Below, one piece after another: positions 21,157-28,717 of a DNA stretch of 64,000 nucleotides. This stretch comes from Geodermatophilus siccatus. Its GTDB lineage: Bacteria > Actinomycetota > Actinomycetes > Mycobacteriales > Geodermatophilaceae. Positions within the stretch are counted from its first letter, which is position 1. Every line of letters begins with the position of its first letter. Position numbers and translations under genes: made by a program. The notes beneath the pieces are model-generated. The model saw only the letters and a list, made by a program, of their open reading frames with translations, did not search any database and was not told where the DNA came from. The stretch is taken from the NCBI RefSeq assembly GCF_900103785.1, contig NZ_FNHE01000011.1:1-64000 (forward strand), read 5' to 3'.

Positions 21157-21163
21157 GACGTGG
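21069..21163 (-). repeat. Short insertion with 14-bp flanking direct repeats at the MaoC start
   Basis: On the minus strand CCACGTCGTGAGCG occurs twice, at 21163-21150 and 21082-21069, exactly 81 bp apart. Between the copies lies a sequence rich in GCGAGGAACGAGCGAGGAGC. 81 bp is 27 codons, so the reading frame is kept, and each copy brings its own GTG start codon. This is what an insertion with target duplication, or a slip duplication, would leave. Confidence 0.7.
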
Positions 21164-21188
21164 ACCGTAGGGCGTTACGGTGCGTCCC
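21164..21188. promoter_or_regulatory. Divergent leaderless promoter pair (TACGGT on both strands)
   Basis: CCGTA-N6-TACGG forms an inverted repeat giving TACGGT on the minus strand (21169-21164) and TACGGT on the plus strand (21176-21181). Each is followed by exactly seven bases and a GTG (21156 on minus, 21189 on plus). The two transcripts would start about 32 bases apart, back to back, at their initiation codons. Confidence 0.65.
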
Positions 21189-22358
21189 GTGCTGCCGCCC
21201 ACCGGCCCCCTCGCGGGCACCCGCGTCGTCGAGCTGGCCGGTCTCGGCCCCGCGCCCTACGCCTGCCTGCTGCTGGCCGAGCTGGGCGCCGACGTCGTCC
21301 GGGTCGACCGGCCCGGCGGCGGCACGCAGCTGGTGCCCCCGGAGCGGGACGCGCTGAACCGCAGCCGCCCCTCGGTCGCCGTCGACCTCAAGACCCCGGC
21401 CGGCCGCGACGTCGTCCTCCGGCTGGTGGAGAGCGCCGACGTCCTGGTCGAGGGGCTGCGCCCGGGCGTCACCGAGCGGCTCGGCGTGGGCCCCGACGAC
21501 GCCCTCGCCCGCAACCCGCGGCTGGTGTACGCGCGGATGACCGGCTGGGGCCAGGACGGCCCGCTCGCCGATCGCGCCGGGCACGACATCAACTACCTGG
21601 GGCTCACCGGCGCCCTGCACGCCATCGGGACGGCGGAGGCCCCGGTCCCGCCGCTCAACATCGGCGCCGACTTCGGCGGCGGCGCGCTGTTCCTCGTCGT
21701 CGGCGTGCTCGCCGCCCTGCTCGAGCGGCAGACGAGCGGGCGCGGCCAGGTGGTCGACGCGGCCATGGTGGACGGCGCCAGCTCGCTGGTCACGATGGTC
21801 TACGGCCTGCTCGGCGCCGGCGCCTGGCAGGACCGCCGCGCGGCCAACCTGCTCGACGGCGCCGCTCCCTTCTACGGCACCTACGCCTGCGCCGACGGCC
21901 GGCACGTGGCGGTCGGCGCCATCGAGCCGCAGTTCCACGCCCAGCTGCTCGCGGGCCTGGGCATCGACCCCGGCGCGCACGGCGGCCAGCTCGACGTCGC
22001 CCGCTGGCCCGAGCAGCGCGCGCGGATCGCCGCCGCCTTCACCACCCGCACCCGCGACGAGTGGGCCGGGACCTTCGCCGGCACCGACGCCTGCGTGACG
22101 CCGGTCCTGGGGCTGACCGAGGCGCCGCGGCACCCGCACCTGGCCGCCCGCGGCACCTTCGCCGACCGCGGCGGCCACCCCGAGCCCGAGCCGGCGCCGC
22201 GCTTCTCGCGCACGCCGGGCGCGGTCCGCGGGGCGCCCCGTGCGCCGGGCCAGGACACCCGCACGGCGCTGCTCGCGTGGGGCTTCGGCGAGGAGGAGGT
22301 GGCTGGCCTGCTGGAGGCCGGCGCCGTGGTGCAGGCGGACCGGGGGGAGCAGCGGTGA
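21189..22358 (+). CDS. Alpha-methylacyl-CoA racemase / CaiB-BaiF CoA-transferase family
   Basis: 389 residues (from GTG 21189; GTG 21180 is an in-frame alternative upstream). It starts with GPLAGTRVVELAGLGPAPYA, as alpha-methylacyl-CoA racemases do. The racemase His lies in RAGHDINYLGLTGALHAIG and the Asp in ADFGGGALFLVVGVLAALLE, both typical of M. tuberculosis MCR rather than of formyl-CoA transferases, which use a catalytic Asp elsewhere. It would epimerise 2-methyl-branched acyl-CoAs before beta-oxidation. The stop overlaps the enoyl-CoA hydratase start (GTGA), and it is divergent to a MaoC hydratase, so the locus looks like branched-fatty-acid breakdown. Confidence 0.9.
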   Translation: MLPPTGPLAGTRVVELAGLGPAPYACLLLAELGADVVRVDRPGGGTQLVPPERDALNRSRPSVAVDLKTPAGRDVVLRLVESADVLVEGLRPGVTERLGVGPDDALARNPRLVYARMTGWGQDGPLADRAGHDINYLGLTGALHAIGTAEAPVPPLNIGADFGGGALFLVVGVLAALLERQTSGRGQVVDAAMVDGASSLVTMVYGLLGAGAWQDRRAANLLDGAAPFYGTYACADGRHVAVGAIEPQFHAQLLAGLGIDPGAHGGQLDVARWPEQRARIAAAFTTRTRDEWAGTFAGTDACVTPVLGLTEAPRHPHLAARGTFADRGGHPEPEPAPRFSRTPGAVRGAPRAPGQDTRTALLAWGFGEEEVAGLLEAGAVVQADRGEQR

Positions 22359-23119
22359 GCGACGGGGTGCGGGTGGAGCGGCGCGAGGGCGTGCTGGTCG
22401 TCACGATCGACCGGCCGGAGGCGCGCAACGCGCTCGACCGCGCCGTCGCCGAGGGCGTGGCCGCCGCGGTCGACGAGCTCGACGCCGACGAGGACCTGCG
22501 GGTCGGCGTCCTCACCGGCGCCGGGGGGACCTTCTCCGCCGGCATGGACCTCAAGGCCTTCCTGCGCGGGGAGACCCCGGCGATCGAGGGCCGCGGGCTG
22601 TGCGGCATCACCCAGACCCCGCCGCGCAAGCCGCTCGTCGCCGCCGTCGAGGGCTGGGCGCTGGCCGGCGGTTTCGAGCTGGTGCTCGCCTGCGACCTGG
22701 TGGTGGCTGCCGAGACCGCGCGCTTCGGGGTGCCCGAGGTCAAGCGCTCGCTGGTCGCCGCCGGCGGCGGCGCGCTGCTGCTGCCGGCGCGGGTGCCGCG
22801 CAACGTGGCGATGGAGATGCTGCTGACCGGCGACCCGATCGACGCCCGGCGGGCCGCGGAGGTCGGCCTGGTCAACCGGGTCACCCCCGAGGGCGGGGCG
22901 TTGGAGGGTGCCCTCGCCCTGGCCGCGACGATCGCGGCGAACGGCCCGCTGGCCCTGGCCGCGACCAAGGCGGTCGTCCTCGGCAGCGCGGACTGGACCA
23001 CCGCCGAGGGCTGGCAGCGGCAGGGCGAGCTCGTCGCGCCGGTCTTCGTCAGCGAGGACGCCCGGGAGGGGGCGGCGGCCTTCGCCGAGAAGCGGCGCCC
23101 GGTCTGGCGCGGCCGCTGA
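22355..23119 (+). CDS. Enoyl-CoA hydratase/isomerase family protein (crotonase)
   Basis: 254 residues of the crotonase fold: VLVVTIDRPEARNALD, then the oxyanion-hole motif FSAGMDLKAFLRGE, and AVEGWALAGGFELVLACDLVV with the second backbone amide. The first catalytic Glu region of true hydratases is replaced by GLCGITQTPPRKP, while the second Glu (GVPEVKRSLVAAGGG) is present, so the exact reaction may be isomerase-like. The start GTG overlaps the racemase stop and follows GGGGGGAG. It forms a two-gene operon with the racemase and acts on CoA thioesters in the cytoplasm. Confidence 0.93.
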   Translation: MSDGVRVERREGVLVVTIDRPEARNALDRAVAEGVAAAVDELDADEDLRVGVLTGAGGTFSAGMDLKAFLRGETPAIEGRGLCGITQTPPRKPLVAAVEGWALAGGFELVLACDLVVAAETARFGVPEVKRSLVAAGGGALLLPARVPRNVAMEMLLTGDPIDARRAAEVGLVNRVTPEGGALEGALALAATIAANGPLALAATKAVVLGSADWTTAEGWQRQGELVAPVFVSEDAREGAAAFAEKRRPVWRGR

Positions 23120-23216
23120 GAGCATGCCGCCGTCCGGGCGGACGGGGAACTACCGTTTCGGTGCACGCGTGGCCGGGGGACGACCGGCACGCGGCCGAGC
23201 GACGGGTGGGGGGACA

Positions 23217-24248
23217 GTGCCGACGACGCAGCGGGACCTCGTGGTGGTCGGTGCCTCCGCCGGCGGCGTGGAGGCGCTGCGCGAGCTGCTGGGCCGGCTC
23301 CCGGCCGACCTGCCGGCCGCCGTCCTCGTCGTGCTCCACATGCCGCCGGGGGCGCGCAGCGCGCTGCCGGCGATCCTCGGCCGGGTCTGCGCGCTGCCGG
23401 TGCGTCCGGCCCGGCACGGCGACCCGCTGGAGCACGGCACCGTCACCGTCTGCGTCCCCGACGTCCACCTGATCGTCGACGGCGACCGCATCGCGCTGGC
23501 CCGCGGACCGCGGGAGAACGGCCACCGCCCGGCCGTCGACGTCCTCTTCCGCTCGGCGGCCCGCGCGGCCGGCCCCCGGGTCGTCGGCGTCGTCCTCTCC
23601 GGTGCGCTGGACGACGGGGCCGCGGGGATGATCGCCGTCCGCGCCCGCGGCGGGGTCGGCGTGGTGCAGGACCCGGACGACGCGATGTACGCCAGCATGC
23701 CGCTGCACGCGCGCGAGGTCGGCGGCGCCGAGCACGTCGTCCCGGTCGCCGCGATGCCGGAGCTCCTGGCCCGGCTGCTCGAGGAGGAGGTCGACGTGGC
23801 CGAGGTGCCACCGCCCTCGGAGCTGATGGAGACGGAGGCCGCGATGGCCGAACTCGACGGCGACGCCTACGACACCGCGGACCGGCCCGGCGAGGCGTCC
23901 GGCTTCGGGTGCCCGACCTGCCACGGTGCGCTGTTCACGATCACCGAGGGGCCGATGGAGCGCTACCGATGCCGGGTGGGCCACGCGTGGTCCCCCGAAG
24001 CCCTCGCGCAGGAGCAGACGCAGGCCCTGGAGAGCGCCCTGTGGATGGCGTTGCGCGGCCTGGAGGAGCGCGCGGCGCTGAGCCTGCACATGGGCCGGCG
24101 GGCCGAGGAGCGCGGGCACCGGCACAGCGCCCAGCGGTTCCGCGTCCGCCACGACGAGGCCCGGGACGCGGCCGCCCAGCTGCGCGGGCTGCTGCACCGC
24201 GGCGAGCTGGGCGGCTCGGCGCTGCCGCACGCGGTCGAGGAGGGCTGA
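23217..24248 (+). CDS. CheB-type methylesterase with C-terminal zinc-ribbon-like domain
   Basis: 343 residues. The CheB methylesterase domain has its triad: Ser14 in VGASAGGVEAL, His41 in VVLHMPPG and Asp133 in LSGALDDGAAG. There is no N-terminal receiver domain. The C-terminus carries CPTCHG..CRVGHAW, a Cys-rich motif seen in stand-alone CheB proteins, followed by a helical tail. It would hydrolyse methyl-glutamate esters. No chemoreceptor, CheA or flagellar gene is nearby; the partner is the CheR-PAS gene four bases downstream. This makes a stress-signalling module more likely than chemotaxis. GTG 23217 follows GGGTGGGGGGAC; TACCGT upstream (23152-23157) may be the -10. Confidence 0.92.
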   Translation: MPTTQRDLVVVGASAGGVEALRELLGRLPADLPAAVLVVLHMPPGARSALPAILGRVCALPVRPARHGDPLEHGTVTVCVPDVHLIVDGDRIALARGPRENGHRPAVDVLFRSAARAAGPRVVGVVLSGALDDGAAGMIAVRARGGVGVVQDPDDAMYASMPLHAREVGGAEHVVPVAAMPELLARLLEEEVDVAEVPPPSELMETEAAMAELDGDAYDTADRPGEASGFGCPTCHGALFTITEGPMERYRCRVGHAWSPEALAQEQTQALESALWMALRGLEERAALSLHMGRRAEERGHRHSAQRFRVRHDEARDAAAQLRGLLHRGELGGSALPHAVEEG

Positions 24249-24252
24249 GCCG

Positions 24253-26181
24253 GTGGAGGAGCAGGACCGGCAGGAGGACGACGCGGCGCTCGAGGACGCC
24301 GACGAGGAGACGACCGAGGCGGCGACCGGTCCGGACCCCGACCTCGAGGGGCTGCTGGTCTACCTGCGCGAGCGCCGCGGCTTCGACTTCACCGGGTACA
24401 AGCGGCCCAGCCTGAGCCGGCGGATCCGGCGGCGGATGGCCGAGGTCGGGGTGGCCTCGTTCGGCGAGTACCAGGACTTCCTCGAGGTCCACCCCGACGA
24501 GTTCACGCCGCTGTTCAACACGATCCTGATCAACGTCACCAGCTTCTTCCGCGACACCGCGGCCTGGGACCACCTGCGCGAGGCGCTGCTCCCCGGCCTG
24601 CTCGCCGCCGCCGGGCCGGTCGTCCGGGTGTGGAGCGCCGGCTGCGCGTCGGGCCAGGAGGCCTACAGCCTGGCCATCCTGCTGGCCGACGCGCTCGGCG
24701 CCGACGAGTTCCGCGAGCGGGTCAAGATCTACGCCACGGACGTCGACGAGGAGGCGCTGTCGCACGCCCGGCAGGCCGTCTACACCGAGCGGGAGATGGC
24801 CGGGCTGAGCCCCGCGCAGGTGAAGGAGTACTTCACGCCGGAGAACGGCCGGTTCGCCTTCCGCAAGGACCTCCGCCGGTCGGTGATCTTCGGCCGCAAC
24901 GACCTGGTCCAGGACGCGCCGATCTCGCACATCGACCTGCTGCTGTGCCGCAACACCCTCATGTACTTCACCGTCGAGACCCAGACGCGCATCCTCGGCC
25001 GGCTGCACTACGCGCTCGACCCGACCGGCCTGCTGTTCCTCGGCAAGGCCGAGATGCTGTTCTCGCACAACCGGCTCTTCGCGCCCGTCGACCTCACCCG
25101 CCGGTTCTTCCGCAAGCGGGACAGCGCCCCCGCCCTCGACCGGCGCACCGCCGTCCCGGCGGCGCGCACCGTCCCTGCCCAGGCCGACGAGGACCTCGAC
25201 CGGCTGCGCCACGAGGCGCTGCTGTCCGGGCCGGCCGCCCAGCTGGCGATCGACGGCGAGGGCCGGCTGGCCGTGGTCAACCACCAGGCCGAGCGGCTGT
25301 TCGGGGTCGAGCAGCGCGACGTCGGCCGGCCGTTCCAGGACCTCGAGGTCTCCTACCGCCCGGTGGAGCTGCGCGGGTCCATCGCCGAGGCCGCGCAGGC
25401 CCGCCGCCCGCTGTGGGTGCGCGGGGTCGAGCGACGCCGGGTCGGCCAGGAGCCGCAGCTGTTCGACGTCCAGGTGGTGCCGCTCCTCCGCGAGGACGGT
25501 GGACTGCTGGGCACCACGGTCGTCTTCGAGGACGTCACCCACTACCGGCGGCTGCAGGGGGAGCTGGAGTTCGCCAACCGCCAGCTGGAGACGGCCTACG
25601 AGGAGCTCCAGTCGGCCAACGAGGAACTGGAGACCACGAACGAGGAGCTGCAGTCCACGGTCGAGGAGCTGGAGACCACCAACGAGGAGCTCCAGTCGAC
25701 CAACGAGGAACTGGAGACGATGAACGAGGAGCTCCAGTCCATGAACGACGAGCTCCACGCCGCCAACGAGGAGCTGCGCGCCACCACCGACGAGGTCGGC
25801 GCGGTGAACCACTTCATGAGCGGGGTGCTCAGCAGCTTCCGTGCCGGGGTGGCCGTGGTGGACGCCGACCTGCGGGTGCTGGTCTGGAACGCCGCCGCCG
25901 AGGACCTGTGGGGCCTGCGCCAGGACGAGGTGCGGGGCCGGCACGTGCTCGACCTGGACGTGGGCCTGCCGATGACCCGCCTGCACCCGCTGCTGCGGCG
26001 GCAGGTCGCGGCGTTCGGCGACGGCGTGGACGGCGTGGACGGCGTGGACGGCGACACGCTGGAGCTCGACGCGGTCAACCGGCGCGGCCGGTCGGTGCGG
26101 GTGCGCGTCACCGTGACCGCCTTCTCCGAGGTGCCGGGCGAGCGGGCGGGCGCCGTCGTCCTCATGGACCCGATCGGGTAA
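24253..26181 (+). CDS. CheR-type methyltransferase fused to PAS domains through a long coiled coil
   Basis: 642 residues. After an acidic leader, residues 30-290 are CheR: YKRPSLSRRIRRRM, INVTSFFRD, the SAM-binding VWSAGCASGQEAYSLAI, and DLLLCRNTLMYF. Then comes a PAS domain (about 320-430) and a coiled coil of near-perfect repeats (ELQSANEELETTNEELQST..; about 435-515). A second PAS with SSFRAGVAVVDADLRVLVWN follows, containing a GVD tripeptide repeat. CheR methylates glutamates using SAM; the fusion resembles CheB/CheR-PAS-kinase proteins, but no kinase domain follows here. It is co-transcribed with CheB (four-base gap). The stop is followed directly by a conserved-loop hairpin. Confidence 0.93.
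   Translation: MEEQDRQEDDAALEDADEETTEAATGPDPDLEGLLVYLRERRGFDFTGYKRPSLSRRIRRRMAEVGVASFGEYQDFLEVHPDEFTPLFNTILINVTSFFRDTAAWDHLREALLPGLLAAAGPVVRVWSAGCASGQEAYSLAILLADALGADEFRERVKIYATDVDEEALSHARQAVYTEREMAGLSPAQVKEYFTPENGRFAFRKDLRRSVIFGRNDLVQDAPISHIDLLLCRNTLMYFTVETQTRILGRLHYALDPTGLLFLGKAEMLFSHNRLFAPVDLTRRFFRKRDSAPALDRRTAVPAARTVPAQADEDLDRLRHEALLSGPAAQLAIDGEGRLAVVNHQAERLFGVEQRDVGRPFQDLEVSYRPVELRGSIAEAAQARRPLWVRGVERRRVGQEPQLFDVQVVPLLREDGGLLGTTVVFEDVTHYRRLQGELEFANRQLETAYEELQSANEELETTNEELQSTVEELETTNEELQSTNEELETMNEELQSMNDELHAANEELRATTDEVGAVNHFMSGVLSSFRAGVAVVDADLRVLVWNAAAEDLWGLRQDEVRGRHVLDLDVGLPMTRLHPLLRRQVAAFGDGVDGVDGVDGDTLELDAVNRRGRSVRVRVTVTAFSEVPGERAGAVVLMDPIG
26020..26053 (+). repeat. 9-bp tandem repeat GACGGCGTG inside the CheR-PAS gene
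   Basis: Three full and one partial identical units encode DGVDGVDGVDG in the second PAS domain. The unit length keeps the frame, so copy number could vary between strains without breaking the protein. Confidence 0.8.
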
Positions 26182-26233
26182 GGACCACCCCCCCACGCCT
26201 CGCGAGCTCGGCGCGGGGCCCTGGAGGGTGGCC
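26182..26233. terminator. Post-stop hairpin, copy D of the conserved-loop family
   Basis: It starts at the base after the TAA of CheR-PAS with GGACCACC. The arms CCCCACGCC (26191-26199) and GGCGCGGGG (26210-26218) pair with one A-C mismatch around TCGCGAGCTC, a two-base variant of the common loop. It lies between converging genes, so it can serve both. Confidence 0.6.
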
Positions 26234-26260
26234 GGTTCCAGTACGTCACCAGGCCGGGCG

Positions 26261-27562
26261 TCACCTGCGGGCGGCGTCGATCACCTCGGCCGCGTGGCCG
26301 TCGACGACCAGCAGGGCGAGGTCGCGCAGCTTGACGTTGAGCCGGTTGCTCAGCGCGACCAGCCGCGTGAAGGCCTCGTCGGCGCCGACCCCCAGGAGGG
26401 CCATGAGCACGCCCTTGGCCTGGTCGATGGTCGCCCGGGAGGTCAACGCCTTCTCCAGGTTCGCCGCCAGGTCCCGCAGCGACTCGCGCTCGGCCACGTT
26501 CTGCAGCACCCCGCCGACCGCGGCGGTCACCAGCTCGGCGATGCGCCGCTTGTCCGCCGCGAAGGCGCCGGCCTGCGCGGCGTAGACGTTCACCACGCCG
26601 ACCGGCTCGCCGCCCTCGCGCAACGGCAGGGCGAGGACGCTGCGCACGGGGCTGTCCGCGAGCAGCGGGCGCAGTCGCGGCCACCGGTCGTCGGAGGGGA
26701 GGTCGTCGACGGTCACCACGACACCGGTGGCGTGGGCGTCCCAGCACGGGCCCTCTCCGGCCTGCAGCTGCCGGCCGTCCAGCTCCTGGGCCACCGCGGA
26801 GTCGCTGCCGAGCTGCTGGGGGTCCAAGGGCGAGCCCAGGGTGATGCTGACCGTGGTGGACGCCGGGACGGCGCTCTGCACCAGCACCGCCATGCGGGAC
26901 AGCAGCCGCTGCCGGTCCTCGTTGCCGAGGGGCAGCGCGGCGAGCTCGGCGAGGGCGGTGGCCAAGCCGAGGGTGTCGGCCGACCCGTGCCCCCAGTCGG
27001 GCGGTCGCGCGGCGGACCCGTCCGGGCCCTCGGTGACGGACAGGAGCACCCACTGCAGCCGGGTCTCGGCGGTCTGCCCGGCCGCGGCGTCCGGGAAGCC
27101 GAACAGCTCCCCGCGTGTGGCGGCCGGCCCGCGACCGGTCAGGGTGATCCGCAGCCGCTGCTGGTCGGCCGCGCCGGTCGCCAGGGCACGGACGGCCGAG
27201 CGGAAGGGCGGCACGTCCTCGGGCTGCAGGTAGACGCTCAGCGGCTTGCCGGCCAGCCGGGGCAGCGGCACCCGCAGGAGCGCGGCCAGCGCGGGGTTGG
27301 CGTCCACGAGCTTCCCCGCGCCGTCGGTCTGCGCGAGCGCCACCGGCACCAGGCCGGAGAGCTGGCTGCGCCAGCGGCGCTCCGCCTCGTACCGGCTCAG
27401 CAGCGCCTCGATCTGCTCCTGCTGGACCCGCACCTCCTCCTCGGCGACCTTGAGCTCCTCGTGGGCCACCTCGAGGTCGGCGAGCACGTCGAGCGCAGCG
27501 GCCGGCGGCATCGGCCGCGTGGCCCCGCCGGGCTCGGCCGGGTCGGGGGAGTCGTTCGACAC
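26261..27562 (-). CDS. PAS-GAF-ANTAR regulator
   Basis: 433 residues: a short coiled coil (EELKVAEEEVRVQQEQIEAL), a PAS domain (about 60-165), and a GAF domain (about 210-360) with AGEGPCWDAHATGVVVTVDDL and VLALPLREGGEPVGVVNVYA. A C-terminal ANTAR RNA-binding domain follows (LTSRATIDQAKGVLMALLG.. with LNVKLRDLALLVVDG). ANTAR proteins act by antitermination, binding paired hairpins in nascent RNA. The GAF or PAS part would sense the signal, perhaps relayed from the nearby CheB/CheR pair. The start GTG 27562 has a very good ribosome site (TGAGGAGGATCCC) that overlaps the stop of the upstream small gene, so the two form an operon. Confidence 0.9.
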   Translation of the reverse strand: MSNDSPDPAEPGGATRPMPPAAALDVLADLEVAHEELKVAEEEVRVQQEQIEALLSRYEAERRWRSQLSGLVPVALAQTDGAGKLVDANPALAALLRVPLPRLAGKPLSVYLQPEDVPPFRSAVRALATGAADQQRLRITLTGRGPAATRGELFGFPDAAAGQTAETRLQWVLLSVTEGPDGSAARPPDWGHGSADTLGLATALAELAALPLGNEDRQRLLSRMAVLVQSAVPASTTVSITLGSPLDPQQLGSDSAVAQELDGRQLQAGEGPCWDAHATGVVVTVDDLPSDDRWPRLRPLLADSPVRSVLALPLREGGEPVGVVNVYAAQAGAFAADKRRIAELVTAAVGGVLQNVAERESLRDLAANLEKALTSRATIDQAKGVLMALLGVGADEAFTRLVALSNRLNVKLRDLALLVVDGHAAEVIDAARR

Positions 27563-27572
27563 GGGATCCTCC

Positions 27573-27953
27573 TCAGGGCCGGGGCGCGGGCGCGCCGCGC
27601 CGCGCGTCGACGGCCGCTGCGGAGCGGTTGGCGACCGCCTCGCGGCGGTGCTCGGCAGCCCGGCGGCGGTGCTCGTCGGAGTCCCCGACGCCGCGCTCGG
27701 CCGCCCGGTCGTGGGCCTCGGCAGCGGCCTCGTGGCTCTGCGCCGCCCGCTCGTGGCCCGTGATCGCCCGTTCCAGGGCGACCCGGGCGTGGTCGGCTGC
27801 CTCGGCGGCCCGCTGCTGGGCCTGCTGCGCGTCGTCCACGCCGCTGCCGGCGGACCCGGCCATCGCGCGGCGCCGCTCGGCCAGTTCGCGGGCGCGCCGG
27901 GCGGCCTCCGCGGCCCGTGCCGCGGCGCGGCGGCCGGGGTCGTTCTCGGTCAC
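27573..27953 (-). CDS. Ala/Arg-rich coiled-coil protein, unknown function
   Basis: 126 residues from GTG 27953, almost entirely helical: RAAARAAEAARRARELAERR, AQQRAAEAADHARVALERAI, then His-containing repeats HERAAQSHEAAAEAHDRAAE. No known domain is recognised. The regular RA/HxxAA spacing suggests a long amphipathic helix or coiled coil. It is translated just ahead of the PAS-GAF-ANTAR gene (ten-base gap), so it may be a partner or scaffold. The bias towards Ala and Arg is also what a shadow frame would show. The ribosome-site overlap with the next gene and the His periodicity support a real gene. Confidence 0.6.
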   Translation of the reverse strand: MTENDPGRRAAARAAEAARRARELAERRRAMAGSAGSGVDDAQQAQQRAAEAADHARVALERAITGHERAAQSHEAAAEAHDRAAERGVGDSDEHRRRAAEHRREAVANRSAAAVDARRGAPAPRP

Positions 27954-28107
27954 CCCACGATCGTCCTCGGCGGCGCAAGGTGCCGCCCGGTCGTCCCGGC
28001 GCGTCGACGGCCGCGAGCTGCGCAACCGCCCGGTGCGGCACCCTGGCGTGTCGCCGCGGGACGGGATCAGCCAGGATGGTGCGGGCACAGGGGGAAGGAG
28101 GGCCACC

Positions 28108-28707
28108 GTGGGCAAGCACCGGGCACCTGACGCGGACCCCACCGACTTCGACGCAGCCACCAGCGCGCTCGTCGACGTCACCGGGGACTACGAGGTCGAC
28201 GTCGCGCACACCCGGATCGGCATCCGGGCCCGGCACGCCATGGTGACCACCGTGCGCGGGTCGTTCGGCGACTTCGCCGGGACGGCGCACCTCGACGTCG
28301 CCGACCCGGCGGCCAGCTCGGTGTCGCTGCGCATCCGGACGGCGAGCATCGACACCGGTCAGGCCGACCGCGACGCGCACCTGCGCTCCGCGGACTTCCT
28401 CGACGTGGAGACGTACCCCGAGATCGTCTTCGTCTCCACCGACGTGGAGCAGGTCGACGAGGAGACCTACACGGTCACCGGTGACCTCACCATCCGGGAC
28501 ACCACCCGGCCGGTGTCGGTGGACTTCTCGCTGACCGGCTCGGCGAAGGACCCGTTCGGCAACACCCGGGTCGGCTTCGAGGGCGCGCTGGCGATCAAGC
28601 GCAGCGACTGGGGCCTGACCTGGAACACCCCGCTGGACACCGGCGGCGTGCTGGTCAGCGACCGCATCCAGATCGAGTTCGACGTCTCCGCCGTCCGCGT
28701 CTCCTGA
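28108..28707 (+). CDS. YceI family protein
   Basis: 199 residues; the YceI lipocalin-like barrel runs from GDYEVDVAHTRIGIRARHAM through GSFGDFAGTAHLDVADP, TASIDTGQADRDAHLRSADF, TYPEIVFVST and VTGDLTIRDTTRPVSVDF to FEGALAIKRSDWGLTWN. YceI proteins bind isoprenoid or fatty-amide ligands. There is no signal peptide, so a cytoplasmic location is expected, as for many actinobacterial copies. The start GTG 28108 follows GGGAAGGAGGG. It is divergent to the coiled-coil/ANTAR operon across 154 bases and converges with the CoA-transferase gene, leaving only ten bases between stops. Confidence 0.93.
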   Translation: MGKHRAPDADPTDFDAATSALVDVTGDYEVDVAHTRIGIRARHAMVTTVRGSFGDFAGTAHLDVADPAASSVSLRIRTASIDTGQADRDAHLRSADFLDVETYPEIVFVSTDVEQVDEETYTVTGDLTIRDTTRPVSVDFSLTGSAKDPFGNTRVGFEGALAIKRSDWGLTWNTPLDTGGVLVSDRIQIEFDVSAVRVS

Positions 28708-28717
28708 AGGGGCGCCA

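Noticed and set aside
25590..25800. Repetitive DNA in the CheR-PAS gene as a possible CRISPR-like array
   Set aside because: The repeats are degenerate codons of a coiled coil (EELQS/EELET) in a continuous frame; no spacers.
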